A stretch of DNA of 64,000 nucleotides from Leptospiraceae bacterium (GCA_024233835.1 JACKPC010000006.1:1-64000), one strand, 5' to 3'; positions 36,307 to 45,697 are shown, numbered from the stretch's first letter. A program made the numbers and translations. The notes: generated by a model not told the origin, from the sequence alone.

Positions 36307-38684
36307 ATCTTTCAGCAGTTTTGCTTGTAGCAAACTGTAAAAAAGACAATAAGGATGATAAAGATCTACTGTTAGGAGCTACCGTACTGGCTTCTCAATC
36401 AGCAGTGGCCAGCAGTTCCAACAAGACGGTAATCACCGGCAGTCTAAAAGACTCCAATGGTAATGTTTTAGCAGGTGCCACCCTGACTATAACAGATAGC
36501 AGCGGCAATGCAGTAACTGTCACCACGGACAGCAAGGGTCTGTATACGGTAACTTTAGCCAGCGGCACCTACTCTGTCTCGGTAAAAAATTCCGCCGGAG
36601 CAGAGACAGGTACTTACTCCCTTTCAGTAAACGGAAATTATCTTTCCAATGTAACGGTATCGAATGCCAGTGGTGTAACAGCTAAGATAGAAGGCGCTTC
36701 CAGACCTTCGGTCGAACTTTTCGGCACCTTAAAGGATACGAGCGGGAATCTTCTTAGCAATGCAACGATAAGCATTAGTAATTTGAATTCTACAAGTCCT
36801 TCCTGGCTTCAGAGGGCAACTGATTCAACGTCTAAAACCCTCAGCACTTCCAAAACCGACACCAATGGAAAGTTTAAAGCCTATTTGCAAACAGGTGCCA
36901 GTTATAAACTCAATGTGAAAAAGGCAGACAATACAAATGCCGGGAGCTTAGAGGTTAGTGTTACAGGAACCGATAGTTCTGGTATCTCCGTCACAAATCA
37001 AACAGGGCTGGCTGCAAGTCTTGATTCTGCGAAAGAAGCCAATACGAAGGTAGGAGGCACATTAACAGATTCTAATAATACCTCTTTGAGCAATACTACT
37101 GTAAACATTAAAGATTCCGAGGGCAATGTAGTCGTACAAACCACTACCGATGCAAGTGGTAACTATACCGCTGTTTTACCTGCCGGCCAAACCTATACGG
37201 CAAGCACTACTACGGAAAGTGGTTCCACCGGTTCTTTTGATGTTGCGGTAACAGGAACCAGCACAGATTCAGTGAGTACATCGAATGCTACCGACATTAC
37301 AACCACGATTACTGCTGTTACTGAAATTTCAGGCGCAAGTACAGAAACTACAGGAACCCAAACGCTAACCTACACCCTGGGTGGAACTGTTTCCGGTTTA
37401 AATGGCACCCTTGTTCTACAAAACTATTCCGCCAATGACACAACCATCACGGCAGATGGAAACTTCACCTTTGCCACAGCCCTCAGTACAGGTAGTAGCT
37501 ACTCGGTAACAGTAAAAACTCAGCCAACAGGCCAGACCTGTTCAGTTACCAATGGAACTGGAACTATCAGTGCTATAGTATCCAATGTAACGGTAACCTG
37601 TGCTACCATTACTTACACAATCGGTGGAACCGTTTCCGGCCTGAGTGGAAGTGTTATCTTACAAAATAACAGTGGTGATGATAAAACCATCACAGCAGAT
37701 GGAAACTTTTCTTTTGCAACAGCTATTAATTATAATACAACTTATAGTGTAACGATAAAGACCCAACCAACAGGCCAGTCTTGCTCTGTAAGCAGTGGTA
37801 ACGGGACAGCCACAGACAATGTGACAAATGTAAGTGTGACCTGTGTTAGTGTATATACCATAGGTGGAACTGTTAGCGGATTAACTGCAAGTGGATTAGT
37901 CTTACAAAATAATAGTGGAAATGATTTAACAATTGAATCCGGTGCAAACAATTTCGTATTTAGTACGAGCCTGTTCGGTGGTGGAACGTATTCAGTAAGT
38001 ATATTAACCCAACCAAGCGGGCATATTTGTAAAATAAGCAATGGAAGCGGGACAGCAAATGCTAATGTAACTAATATAAATGTGAGTTGCTGTGCAATGG
38101 CCACAGAAACTTACGATTGGGGAACATTTACTGACCAATGTAACGGAACGGTGAAGTTTGTAGGATTAGATGGTACTTTTGCTGGAACGGTTTATTCAGC
38201 ACAAACCTTAATATTTATGAAATGCACGCAGGGACAACAGTGGAATAGTACAACAAATGATTGCACAGGTACAGGAAGTTCTGGAGATAATTATGGAGCA
38301 GATAATAGCAAGAAAGAATATTGCCCTTCTGGTAGTACTTGTGATAATGGAACAATACTAACCAGTGGACCTTCATTTGATAGTTGTAATACTTTAGATT
38401 TTGCAGGCAAAACCAATTGGCGTGTCCCAACCATAAATGAGATAAGGACAATTATTCATTGCACCGATAAAACCATACCACAAAACGGATCAAGCTGTGG
38501 AACTAACAATTACACCACACCGGCAATAAGTAATTTATTTCCTAATACTGCTGTTGCTACCTTTTACTGGTCATCAAGCCCCTTTGGTTCTCCGGAGGCA
38601 CTTCGTACCGACTTCACCACTGGTGCTATCGGCTCCTTCTATAAATCTACTTTGTTATACGTCCGTTGTGTCAGTGGACCTTAA
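36288..38684 (+). CDS. Multidomain adhesin-like lipoprotein with DUF1566 C-terminus
   Basis: 798 residues from the ATG at 36288 (AGGAAACTCAG upstream); twelve in-frame codons further upstream lack a signal sequence. The signal ends VLLVANC-K (Cys ~18). Residues ~50-350 contain three or four carboxypeptidase-regulatory-like (CarboxypepD_reg) beta domains (TGSLKDSNGNVLAGATLTI...). Residues ~365-600 contain three ~80-residue repeats starting GGTVSGL and ending with a VTC or VSC Cys. The C-terminal ~200 residues are a DUF1566 (Lcl-like) domain, with WRVPTINEIRTI and FYWSSS motifs. Surface exposure and ligand binding are inferred. A truncated second copy of its 5' end lies at 40979. Confidence 0.82.
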   Translation: MKKLLIYLSAVLLVANCKKDNKDDKDLLLGATVLASQSAVASSSNKTVITGSLKDSNGNVLAGATLTITDSSGNAVTVTTDSKGLYTVTLASGTYSVSVKNSAGAETGTYSLSVNGNYLSNVTVSNASGVTAKIEGASRPSVELFGTLKDTSGNLLSNATISISNLNSTSPSWLQRATDSTSKTLSTSKTDTNGKFKAYLQTGASYKLNVKKADNTNAGSLEVSVTGTDSSGISVTNQTGLAASLDSAKEANTKVGGTLTDSNNTSLSNTTVNIKDSEGNVVVQTTTDASGNYTAVLPAGQTYTASTTTESGSTGSFDVAVTGTSTDSVSTSNATDITTTITAVTEISGASTETTGTQTLTYTLGGTVSGLNGTLVLQNYSANDTTITADGNFTFATALSTGSSYSVTVKTQPTGQTCSVTNGTGTISAIVSNVTVTCATITYTIGGTVSGLSGSVILQNNSGDDKTITADGNFSFATAINYNTTYSVTIKTQPTGQSCSVSSGNGTATDNVTNVSVTCVSVYTIGGTVSGLTASGLVLQNNSGNDLTIESGANNFVFSTSLFGGGTYSVSILTQPSGHICKISNGSGTANANVTNINVSCCAMATETYDWGTFTDQCNGTVKFVGLDGTFAGTVYSAQTLIFMKCTQGQQWNSTTNDCTGTGSSGDNYGADNSKKEYCPSGSTCDNGTILTSGPSFDSCNTLDFAGKTNWRVPTINEIRTIIHCTDKTIPQNGSSCGTNNYTTPAISNLFPNTAVATFYWSSSPFGSPEALRTDFTTGAIGSFYKSTLLYVRCVSGP

Positions 38685-38783
38685 TTCAACTCAGTAAACT
38701 ACTTTGCTGCTCGATAAGAGTGGCAAAGTACTTTGAAGTAGTATAAAAACCAGCTTACTTTAATACAGGAGATTTTTTAGCTT

Positions 38784-39269
38784 ATGCCGCAAATAGATTA
38801 TGTTGCACTTTACAAACAGGTTGATGAGATTATTTTTGATATCCAATTCTCAAATATGATGGGAGCTTTGATCATGACTATGGTTCCTACATTATTTATA
38901 GCTGTGATGTCTTTTATCAAACGAAAACAAATGAAGCTTTACCATATTTTCATCTACGCCCCTCCGGTTTTGATAATAGCTTTTATGTCATTTCAATCAG
39001 TGATGAATAGCTCTGCAAAACCAATTGTTGTATACGGGAAAGTATTGGAAAAGGGAAACACCCACAACCACGGACAAAAATATGTGAAGATGAATGTAAG
39101 TAATAGAGTTGAGTTCGATGAAAATGGAAAAACAAAAGACCTCTCTCCGGAAACCAATGAAACTTATTATATTACTGATCCAATTTATAATCAAATTGAA
39201 TTGAACCAATTATACACGTTTGTGGATATTGCCGGTGAACTCAAATATTCGTATACTCCGGCCAAATAG
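38784..39269 (+). CDS. Hypothetical membrane protein, 161 aa
   Basis: ATG with AGGAG ~12 nt upstream. Two membrane segments (about residues 27-45 and 53-70) precede a ~85-residue beta-rich soluble domain (KPIVVYGKVLEKGNTHNHG...). No family recognised. It lies 46 nt before the FGE-fold lipoprotein gene. Confidence 0.6.
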   Translation: MPQIDYVALYKQVDEIIFDIQFSNMMGALIMTMVPTLFIAVMSFIKRKQMKLYHIFIYAPPVLIIAFMSFQSVMNSSAKPIVVYGKVLEKGNTHNHGQKYVKMNVSNRVEFDENGKTKDLSPETNETYYITDPIYNQIELNQLYTFVDIAGELKYSYTPAK

Positions 39270-39314
39270 CCAGTAACATATAAATTCAAGAAAACAAAAA
39301 TGGAGAAGAATAAC

Positions 39315-40199
39315 ATGACAAAAGGTATAATTCCTTTTATTTTTACAATGGTGCTGTTTATATTACTTGCTAAATGTGCAACAGCTGGAAAAACAAAAGC
39401 CAGAGTAATGGAAAGCAAAACTGTAGGCGGCATTGAGTTTGTCTACATTCCCGGTGGCTGCTTCCAACAGGGAAGTGAATCAGGCGATAAAGACGAAAAG
39501 CCCGTACATAAGGTATGTGTAAAATCCTTCTGGATGGGCAAGTATGAAGTGACCCAGGAGCAGTGGAAGAAAGTGATGGATGGAAAAAACCCCAGTCATT
39601 TTCAGGATGGCAAAAACAAGGCTCCCGCTAACACAGCTAAACACCCTGTAGAAATGGTAAACTGGAAAGACACCCAGGAGTTTATTGAAAAGTTCAACGC
39701 TTTGAATAAAACAAATGCCGGCCTACCCGGTGAATCCCAGTGGGAATACGCGGCGCGCACCGGAACAAGCACTCAGTTTTATACAGGAAAATGTATTACT
39801 ACCAAAGATGCAAACTATCTTGGCAACAGCACCTATATGGATAACAACGGAAATAATCCCTATAAAGACTGTCCAGGAGGACTGGCAACAGCAGATAGTA
39901 TAAAGGATTTAGAAGACTATAAAACAGTAGCAGTCGGTAGTTTTAAGCCAAATCCTTTCGGTCTCCATGATATGGCCGGTAATGTATGGGAGTGGACACA
40001 GGATTGCTATCATCCTAATTATGAAGGAGCACCAACAGATGGCTCTGCATGGCAGGAAGATAAATGTAGTAAACGTGTTCTACGCGGCTGCTGCTACTCG
40101 GAAGATATTTACTGCCAGCGTTCTGCCAACCGCAGTGCTTACTTTCAGAGTATGAGAATTCCAACAGTCGGTTTTCGTCTGATTCTTCAAGTAGATTAA
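39315..40199 (+). CDS. FGE-sulfatase (SUMF1-like) domain lipoprotein
   Basis: About 294 residues from the ATG at 39315, which has GGAG 9 nt upstream; an ATG at 39300 overlaps that site. The signal ends ILLAKC-A, so it is probably a lipoprotein. The rest is a formylglycine-generating-enzyme-type fold: FVYIPGGCFQQGSE, KPVHKVCVKSFWMGKYEVTQ, PVEMVNW, LPGESQWEYAARTG, NPFGLHDMAGNVWEW, and RVLRGCCYS followed by QRSANR. The usual RGGSW is changed to RGCCY. Most bacterial SUMF-domain lipoproteins are not sulfatase activators; the role here is unknown. Confidence 0.85.
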   Translation: MTKGIIPFIFTMVLFILLAKCATAGKTKARVMESKTVGGIEFVYIPGGCFQQGSESGDKDEKPVHKVCVKSFWMGKYEVTQEQWKKVMDGKNPSHFQDGKNKAPANTAKHPVEMVNWKDTQEFIEKFNALNKTNAGLPGESQWEYAARTGTSTQFYTGKCITTKDANYLGNSTYMDNNGNNPYKDCPGGLATADSIKDLEDYKTVAVGSFKPNPFGLHDMAGNVWEWTQDCYHPNYEGAPTDGSAWQEDKCSKRVLRGCCYSEDIYCQRSANRSAYFQSMRIPTVGFRLILQVD

Positions 40200-40202
40200 T
40201 AT

Positions 40203-40880
40203 ATGCGGTATTCGTTGAAGAGAAAATTTTTTATAATGCCAGCATTTTTAAAAAAGACAATAGTCTTTTTATTAATTATTAGTATAAGTAATTGCATCTC
40301 TTCTGCTGTTTTATCTATACCTGAGTTTGAGAGGTCAGAAAGCAAGTATAAATACTATTCAAATACTTCTACTTTCTTTCTGACCTATGAGGAGGAAATA
40401 GATAGAAATATCTTTCCTAATTCTACAGACATGATTCAGGCAGAAATTGGTTTATTAGAGTTGTTTAAGAAGACAGAAGCCGATAACGATAAATTTCGTT
40501 ATGGAAATAAACAATTACCGGATGATGCAAAACTACTATACCCACCCCATAAGGAAGGAGAAAATTGTCACCAGGCTTGCTCTGATTTAAAAAGTGATGG
40601 GAATAATTATTGTCTACAAGTAAAGGAACAAAAGAAGCAAAAATTTCTTGTATTAGAGCATTGTTCAAAAAGACAAACGGTTCTTTATCTACCAATGCGA
40701 GACAGCAGTTATACAGCTTACTGGACTTATCCGGTAGTGGCTGTTACTTTACCTGTTGCATTCGTATTTGACATTATTACTTTGCCCCTGCAAGTATATA
40801 TTGTTTACCTAATATCTGGTGACTTCTTAAAGAATTTCTTTTACTTAATACTTCCGAACAAGAAGAAATCCGAAGCTTGA
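40203..40880 (+). CDS. Putative lipoprotein, weakly YceK-like C-terminus
   Basis: 225 residues. The signal segment ends LLIISISNC-I (Cys ~31), so a lipoprotein with a long n-region is likely. The C-terminal part has a hydrophobic run (PVVAVTLPVAFVFDIITLP) reminiscent of the YceK/YidQ lipoprotein family, where a similar segment follows an extracytoplasmic domain. Starts 3 nt after the FGE-fold gene, so likely co-transcribed. Family assignment is tentative. Confidence 0.55.
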   Translation: MRYSLKRKFFIMPAFLKKTIVFLLIISISNCISSAVLSIPEFERSESKYKYYSNTSTFFLTYEEEIDRNIFPNSTDMIQAEIGLLELFKKTEADNDKFRYGNKQLPDDAKLLYPPHKEGENCHQACSDLKSDGNNYCLQVKEQKKQKFLVLEHCSKRQTVLYLPMRDSSYTAYWTYPVVAVTLPVAFVFDIITLPLQVYIVYLISGDFLKNFFYLILPNKKKSEA

Positions 40881-40978
40881 TTACTAAACAATTATAAATA
40901 TACTTCATACCCAGAGAGGCATAGTATTTCGAAAACTTAATATTGTATTACTTTTAATAAACTAACAAGGAACCCAAC

Positions 40979-41146
40979 ATGAAGAAATTACTAATCTATC
41001 TTTCAGCAGTTTTGCTTGTAATAAACTGCAAAAAAGACAAGGATGATAAAGATCTACTGTTAGGAGCTACCGTTCTGGCTTCGCAATCAGCAGTGGCCAG
41101 CAGTTCCAGCAAGACGGTAATCACCGGCAGTCTATCGGGAGGATAG
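40979..41146 (+). pseudogene. Truncated 5' copy of the DUF1566 lipoprotein gene
   Basis: The first ~52 codons match the gene at 36288 at about 95% nucleotide identity through ACCGGCAGTCTA (ending ~41134), lacking two codons in the KDNKDDKD stretch. Sequence then switches abruptly to an unrelated minus-strand pseudogene and a TAG follows at once, leaving a 55-codon ORF. The leader upstream (AACAAGGAACCCAAC) is only loosely related to that of 36288. Confidence 0.85.
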
Positions 41147-41419
41147 GCTTTATGCCTTGAAAAGTATTGTAAAAAGTAAAGCACCATATCGGAATTAAAT
41201 AGAGTAGTATTAGCCTGTTCGCAAAACCTGTAGCTGTTATAATAGTACAGTAGATCCGAAAAAACTTCTTCTCTTATTTTGACAATAGCGACGGGGACGA
41301 ATAAAAAAGAACTTTTTTACTCCTTCCAGCCGGGAAATAAATTGAGTCTTATCGATAAATAATTCGCCTGAACGTCTCAGGTTATCGAAATTAGCTTCTC
41401 CGTAGGCTATCTTTAACAT
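41132..41419 (-). pseudogene. AAA-ATPase-like / PD-(D/E)XK family gene fragment
   Basis: Reading leftward from ATG 41419, residues KIAYGEANFDNLRRSGELF, then IDKTQFISRLE and FFFIRPRR match the N-terminus of the AAA-ATPase-like (DUF1703-linked) family up to where GKS should follow. The frame then shifts and REEVFSDLLYYYNSYRF, followed by FNSDMVLYFLQYF and KAYPPD, matches the later conserved region of the same family. The centre, including the P-loop, and the 3' end are gone. The fragment stops at the junction with the truncated lipoprotein copy. Confidence 0.75.
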
Positions 41420-41775
41420 AGAGCCAGATTACACCATCCGGGCTTTCCTGTAAACCAGCTTCAAAGAACCGGTCTTTAGCATCCCATTTCTTGTTTTTGG
41501 GATACTAAAAATTATGTTATAAGTCATTAAATATGAATTTATTGATTATCCGCTCAATTTTTTAGGGAAACTCCTACTGACTACCGATGCTCGTGCTAAG
41601 CGAAGCCGGAGTATAAACCGGTAGTCATGGAAGAATTACGGAATAATAGAAGTATTAACTATCTCTATATTAGCGATTACAGTGTAGAGCCTTTATAAAA
41701 CAGAGCAGACTTTTACATATATAAAAACTATTTGTAAAGATATGTAAGAGAAAAATCCTGTAATTGAGGAAAATT
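41420..41775. other. 356-nt intergenic region upstream of ilvD with dyads
   Basis: No gene seen. Contains an 11-bp imperfect inverted repeat (41476-41486 / 41498-41508), an exact 8-bp one, GACTACCG / CGGTAGTC (41579-41586 / 41619-41626), and CTTTTACATAT / ATATGTAAGAG (41710-41720 / 41740-41750, one mismatch) just before the ribosome-binding site of ilvD. The last could be an operator or a leader hairpin; no known riboswitch or T-box pattern was recognised. Confidence 0.5.
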
Positions 41776-43617
41776 ATGCCAGGATACAGAAGTAGTACAT
41801 CAACACAGGGTAGGAATATGGCCGGAGCCAGGGCTCTTTGGAGGGCTAATGGCATGAAAGAAGAAGATTTCGGAAAGCCCATTATTGGAATCGTAAATTC
41901 TTTTACTCAGTTTGTTCCGGGTCACGTTCATTTGCATACAATTGGTCAGAGAGTAAAGCAGGTCATTTCCCAAAATGGGGGCTTTGGAGCCGAATTCAAT
42001 ACGATTGCCATAGACGATGGAATTGCTATGGGACATGAGGGAATGCTCTACTCACTTCCGAGTCGGGACTTAATCGCTGATTCCATAGAATACATGGCCA
42101 ATGCTCATTGCGTGGATGCACTTTTTTGTATCAGTAATTGCGATAAAATCACACCCGGAATGCTGATGGCAGCCATGCGTCTGAATATCCCCACCATCTT
42201 TGTTTCCGGGGGTCCGATGGAGGCCGGTAAATATAAGGGAAAATCTCTAGATCTCATAGATCCCATGATTGCAGCCGGAGATAAAGACATCTCCGATGAA
42301 GAACTTTTAAACATGGAACGCTCGGCCTGCCCGACCTGCGGTTCCTGTTCCGGAATGTTTACAGCCAATAGCATGAATTGCTTAAATGAAGCACTCGGTC
42401 TTGCTCTTCCGGGTAATGGAACCATAGTAGCTACCCATTCGGCACGCTGGAAACTTTTCGAAAAAGCAGCCATTCGAATTGTATCTATGGCAAAAGAATA
42501 CTATATACAGGGAAATAAAAATGTACTTCCTCGCAGAATAGCAACGATGGAAAGCTTTCAAAATTCAATGGCACTTGATATTGCTATGGGAGGTTCAACG
42601 AACACGGTTCTTCATATCCTTGCCATAGCGAGAGAAGCAGGAATTGAATTTACCATGAAACATATAGATGAAATCTCAAGAAAAGTTCCTACTCTATGCA
42701 AAGTAGCTCCATCTTCAGAATACCACATTGAAGACGTTCACAGAGCAGGAGGAATCATGAGAATATTAGAAGAATTAGATAAAGCTAAGCTTATAAATTC
42801 CTCCACCCTCACTGTTAGTGGAAAAACACTCAAAGAGCAGATTCAAGAAAATAGTATTATACAATCACCAAATTCAGAAACCCTTACATTCTATAGTGCA
42901 GCTCCGGCAGGAGTTCGGACTACGGAAGCTTTTTCACAATCGAGTTTATTCAAAGAATTGGATACTTCCGAAGAAGGTTGTATTCGTTCTATCAACAAAG
43001 CCTACAGTAAAGATGGAGGACTCTGCGTTCTTTATGGTAATATAGCTGAAGAAGGATGTATTGTAAAAACAGCGGGTGTAGACGAGAGTATCCATATTTT
43101 TGAAGGCCCTGCGAAAATCTATGAATCCCAGGAAGACGCCTGTGATGCAATCTTACAGGATAAAATAAAAGCTGGAGATGTGGTAATCATTCGTTACGAA
43201 GGACCCAAAGGAGGTCCGGGTATGCAGGAAATGCTATACCCGACATCCTATCTGAAATCTAAAAAGTTAGGAAAATCCTGTGCTTTAATTACAGATGGAA
43301 GATTCAGCGGTGGAACTTCCGGTTTAAGCATAGGACACGTTTCTCCTGAAGCTGCAGAAGGAGGAGCCATCGGTCTTATTGAAGAGGGAGACCTTATCCA
43401 AATTAATATTCCCAATCGAAGAATCGATGTGAAACTTTCAGAAAAAGAATTAGATGCAAGAAGACAAAGCCGTAAAGGCAAAGCCTGGAAACCTCAAAAT
43501 AGAGAAAGGCAGGTATCTCAGGCCTTACAGCTATATAGTATGGTTGTAACCGGTGCCGCGAGCGGAGCCGTAAGAGACCTTTCCCAATTAAAACAGGATC
43601 ATCAGGAGAACAAATGA
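41776..43617 (+). CDS. ilvD: Dihydroxy-acid dehydratase
   Basis: About 613 residues from the ATG at 41776 (TTGAGGA ribosome-binding site; the N-terminus MPGYRSSTSTQGRNMAGARA aligns with E. coli IlvD). Dehydrates 2,3-dihydroxy acids to 2-keto acids in isoleucine and valine synthesis. Iron-sulfur cluster cysteines appear in FCISNCDKITPGM and SACPTCGSCSGMF, and the C-terminal signature is ITDGRFSGGTSG. Full family length. The stop overlaps the next gene by 4 nt. Confidence 0.97.
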   Translation: MPGYRSSTSTQGRNMAGARALWRANGMKEEDFGKPIIGIVNSFTQFVPGHVHLHTIGQRVKQVISQNGGFGAEFNTIAIDDGIAMGHEGMLYSLPSRDLIADSIEYMANAHCVDALFCISNCDKITPGMLMAAMRLNIPTIFVSGGPMEAGKYKGKSLDLIDPMIAAGDKDISDEELLNMERSACPTCGSCSGMFTANSMNCLNEALGLALPGNGTIVATHSARWKLFEKAAIRIVSMAKEYYIQGNKNVLPRRIATMESFQNSMALDIAMGGSTNTVLHILAIAREAGIEFTMKHIDEISRKVPTLCKVAPSSEYHIEDVHRAGGIMRILEELDKAKLINSSTLTVSGKTLKEQIQENSIIQSPNSETLTFYSAAPAGVRTTEAFSQSSLFKELDTSEEGCIRSINKAYSKDGGLCVLYGNIAEEGCIVKTAGVDESIHIFEGPAKIYESQEDACDAILQDKIKAGDVVIIRYEGPKGGPGMQEMLYPTSYLKSKKLGKSCALITDGRFSGGTSGLSIGHVSPEAAEGGAIGLIEEGDLIQINIPNRRIDVKLSEKELDARRQSRKGKAWKPQNRERQVSQALQLYSMVVTGAASGAVRDLSQLKQDHQENK

Positions 43618-44072
43618 AAAAGATACTATACCTATTTCTTATTGTATTTTCTATTTCTCTTTTTTCTGAGAATTTATTCTACGAAAACCAGGAAAAAGAA
43701 AGAGAGGAAACTTTAAATCGACATGGAATTTTAGTTACAATTCTATTAAAGCACGATCAAAGGAAAACCCTCGATGAAATCAACCTCGAGCTCAAACAAT
43801 CGGGTTTCTGGGTAAAGTTTCCGGGAGAAGGAATGAAAATTGAGTCATGGTATGTAGCAATGGGACTCGGCCATATTATTACAGTTCGTATTTTACCGGA
43901 ACAGGTAAGGGAGCTAAACCGTATCATTGAACGTACCGCCTGGAAGTCCTTTCGAACTGAGTTTTTCCTGAGCTATGACTTCAAAGAAGTCTCAACAGAA
44001 AATCGTAAGCGAGAACAGGATGATGAAAAACAAAAGGAAAAAAAATTTGAAATGAAAGAATATTTCAGATAA
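43614..44072 (+). CDS. Exported hypothetical protein, 152 aa
   Basis: The ATG overlaps the ilvD stop (ATGA), so it is translationally coupled. An N-terminal signal peptide (KKILYLFLIVFSISLFS) precedes a ~110-residue mixed domain and a highly charged Lys/Glu/Asp tail. A segment GMKIESWYVAMGLGHIITVR resembles a small alpha/beta fold but no family is recognised. The coupling with ilvD is unexplained. Confidence 0.6.
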   Translation: MKKILYLFLIVFSISLFSENLFYENQEKEREETLNRHGILVTILLKHDQRKTLDEINLELKQSGFWVKFPGEGMKIESWYVAMGLGHIITVRILPEQVRELNRIIERTAWKSFRTEFFLSYDFKEVSTENRKREQDDEKQKEKKFEMKEYFR

Positions 44073-44166
44073 TTATTCTCCCTTTTCTCTTCTTTCATAG
44101 GTCTATTTAATGGAAAGAATACTTAACTTGTATCTTCTCCGAAGTAGAGACAGTTCTTTCACCTGA

Positions 44167-44186
44167 GCGAACCACCAAAGGTTCGC
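44167..44186. repeat. Inverted repeat GCGAACC / GGTTCGC
   Basis: A 7-bp perfect dyad with a 6-nt loop in the 278-nt gap between 44072 and 44351; a related sequence (GGCGATCC ... GGTTCGCTTACG) is at about 26346-26372. May be a small dispersed repeat. Nothing else recognisable in this gap. Confidence 0.4.
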
Positions 44187-44350
44187 TTGCATCTGAAAAA
44201 AATAAGAGCTAAACTCAAACTCTAATCCAAAAAGTTTATTTATGAGTAATATGAAGGTATTATCAATAAGACAAATTTGGTAATTTTATGATTTAAATCA
44301 ACACATTTTCATAATTCTTCATAGTCGAATTTACTAGGGAGAACTACACA

Positions 44351-45655
44351 TTGAATGAAAACTCTATTGCGATTATAGGGGCTGGCTTTGCCGGCATTAG
44401 TACCGCATATGCTTTGAAACAAATAAATCTACAATTTACACTATTTGATCGAAGTTTACAATTTGGAGGCATCTGGACCAATAAACCCGAGTTAAAATTT
44501 AGAAGTATCTATGAACATGATTTTACCGAATTAAGAGAATTGAAATTTAATTTTTTAAAAGGAAATAAAACTTACTCTGATATAAGAAATTATATAGAAA
44601 CCTATACTGATACCTTTGATCTTAAAGCTAATTTTAGCGGCGATAAAAATATTAAGAGTATTAGTTATAATGAAAATCATAAATGGATTTTAGAGTTTGA
44701 TAATCATGAAAAAGAATTATATAATGCGGTAGTCTTAGCTACCGGAACTAAATGCAGTCTGGCAGATATTTCTTTTCTTCAGAATTATACAGGTCTCATT
44801 ATACACGAATCTTTACTCGAATCTCCTGACTGCTTGAAAGGGAAACGTGTGTTAATTACCGGAGAAGATTCTTTTGCCTGTAGCCTTGCAGTTAATGCAC
44901 TTGATTATTCAAAGGAATTACATATCAGTTTGCCTGAAATATTCTGGAAAAAGCCATCTGCAATTCTCGGAATTCCCATCGAAGAAATATTCCATCCATA
45001 CATTTCAGAACACATTGATCTCATAATGTCCAACGATATGTTGTCGAATTTTTTTAATATTACTAACAGCATATTTCCGCATCTTTCATCTAATATTTCT
45101 TATCCAGAAAAAAATAAGACACTCTCAAAGCTTCTGTATTTTTTAAAGAATGGCCGTATTAGCTCTCATAGCAAAATTCAATCTATACAGGATAATGAGC
45201 TTTACTTTAGCAACGATGATAAACCTTATGAATTTGATATTATCATTGTTTCAAACAAATATTCCCCAAATATAGTTCCTATCTATACACCGAATAAACA
45301 ATACACAGACATTTATCCTGATTCCATACTCAACTCTTTCGCGATTGAATATAAAAATCTTTTTTTTTCAGGGTATATCAACCCAACTCATTTAGTCGGT
45401 CCTATTCAATCAGATTTATCTACTATTCTTGCTTCTGCTATCAATATATCCCGTGAATTAGAACAACCTATAGGAAATTTATTACAAAAATTTGGATTTA
45501 TTTCTTCCAAGAATAACTTCATGAATGTAGCACAATTAAAAAAGAAACTGGAGATACTCTCCAATTTATTACCGCATTTACCTTCTCTTGAAAGGTCCTA
45601 TAATAAATTAAATGACTGGAAAAGCAAAATTTCTACCTTATCGGAATTAATTTAA
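44351..45655 (+). CDS. Flavin-containing monooxygenase-like protein
   Basis: 434 residues from a TTG start with AGGGAG about 10 nt upstream. N-terminal FAD motif IAIIGAGFAGISTAYAL and a GGIWT segment (FMO-like F-G-G-x-W) are visible, with ATGTK near residue 136. The second NADP-binding motif (RVLITGEDSFACSLA) lacks the usual GxGxSG, and the C-terminal half is divergent. It may be a monooxygenase with altered cofactor use or a degenerate homologue. Stands alone, convergent with the next gene. Confidence 0.65.
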   Translation: MNENSIAIIGAGFAGISTAYALKQINLQFTLFDRSLQFGGIWTNKPELKFRSIYEHDFTELRELKFNFLKGNKTYSDIRNYIETYTDTFDLKANFSGDKNIKSISYNENHKWILEFDNHEKELYNAVVLATGTKCSLADISFLQNYTGLIIHESLLESPDCLKGKRVLITGEDSFACSLAVNALDYSKELHISLPEIFWKKPSAILGIPIEEIFHPYISEHIDLIMSNDMLSNFFNITNSIFPHLSSNISYPEKNKTLSKLLYFLKNGRISSHSKIQSIQDNELYFSNDDKPYEFDIIIVSNKYSPNIVPIYTPNKQYTDIYPDSILNSFAIEYKNLFFSGYINPTHLVGPIQSDLSTILASAINISRELEQPIGNLLQKFGFISSKNNFMNVAQLKKKLEILSNLLPHLPSLERSYNKLNDWKSKISTLSELI

Positions 45656-45668
45656 AAACCAGTCTATA

Positions 45669-45697
45669 CCTATCAGGAAAGTCCTGATAGGCTTTTG
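45669..45697. terminator. Intrinsic terminator between convergent genes
   Basis: Perfect 10-bp stem CCTATCAGGA / TCCTGATAGG with a 3-nt loop, followed by CTTTTG. Placed between the FMO-like gene and the convergent 45721 gene. Confidence 0.85.
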
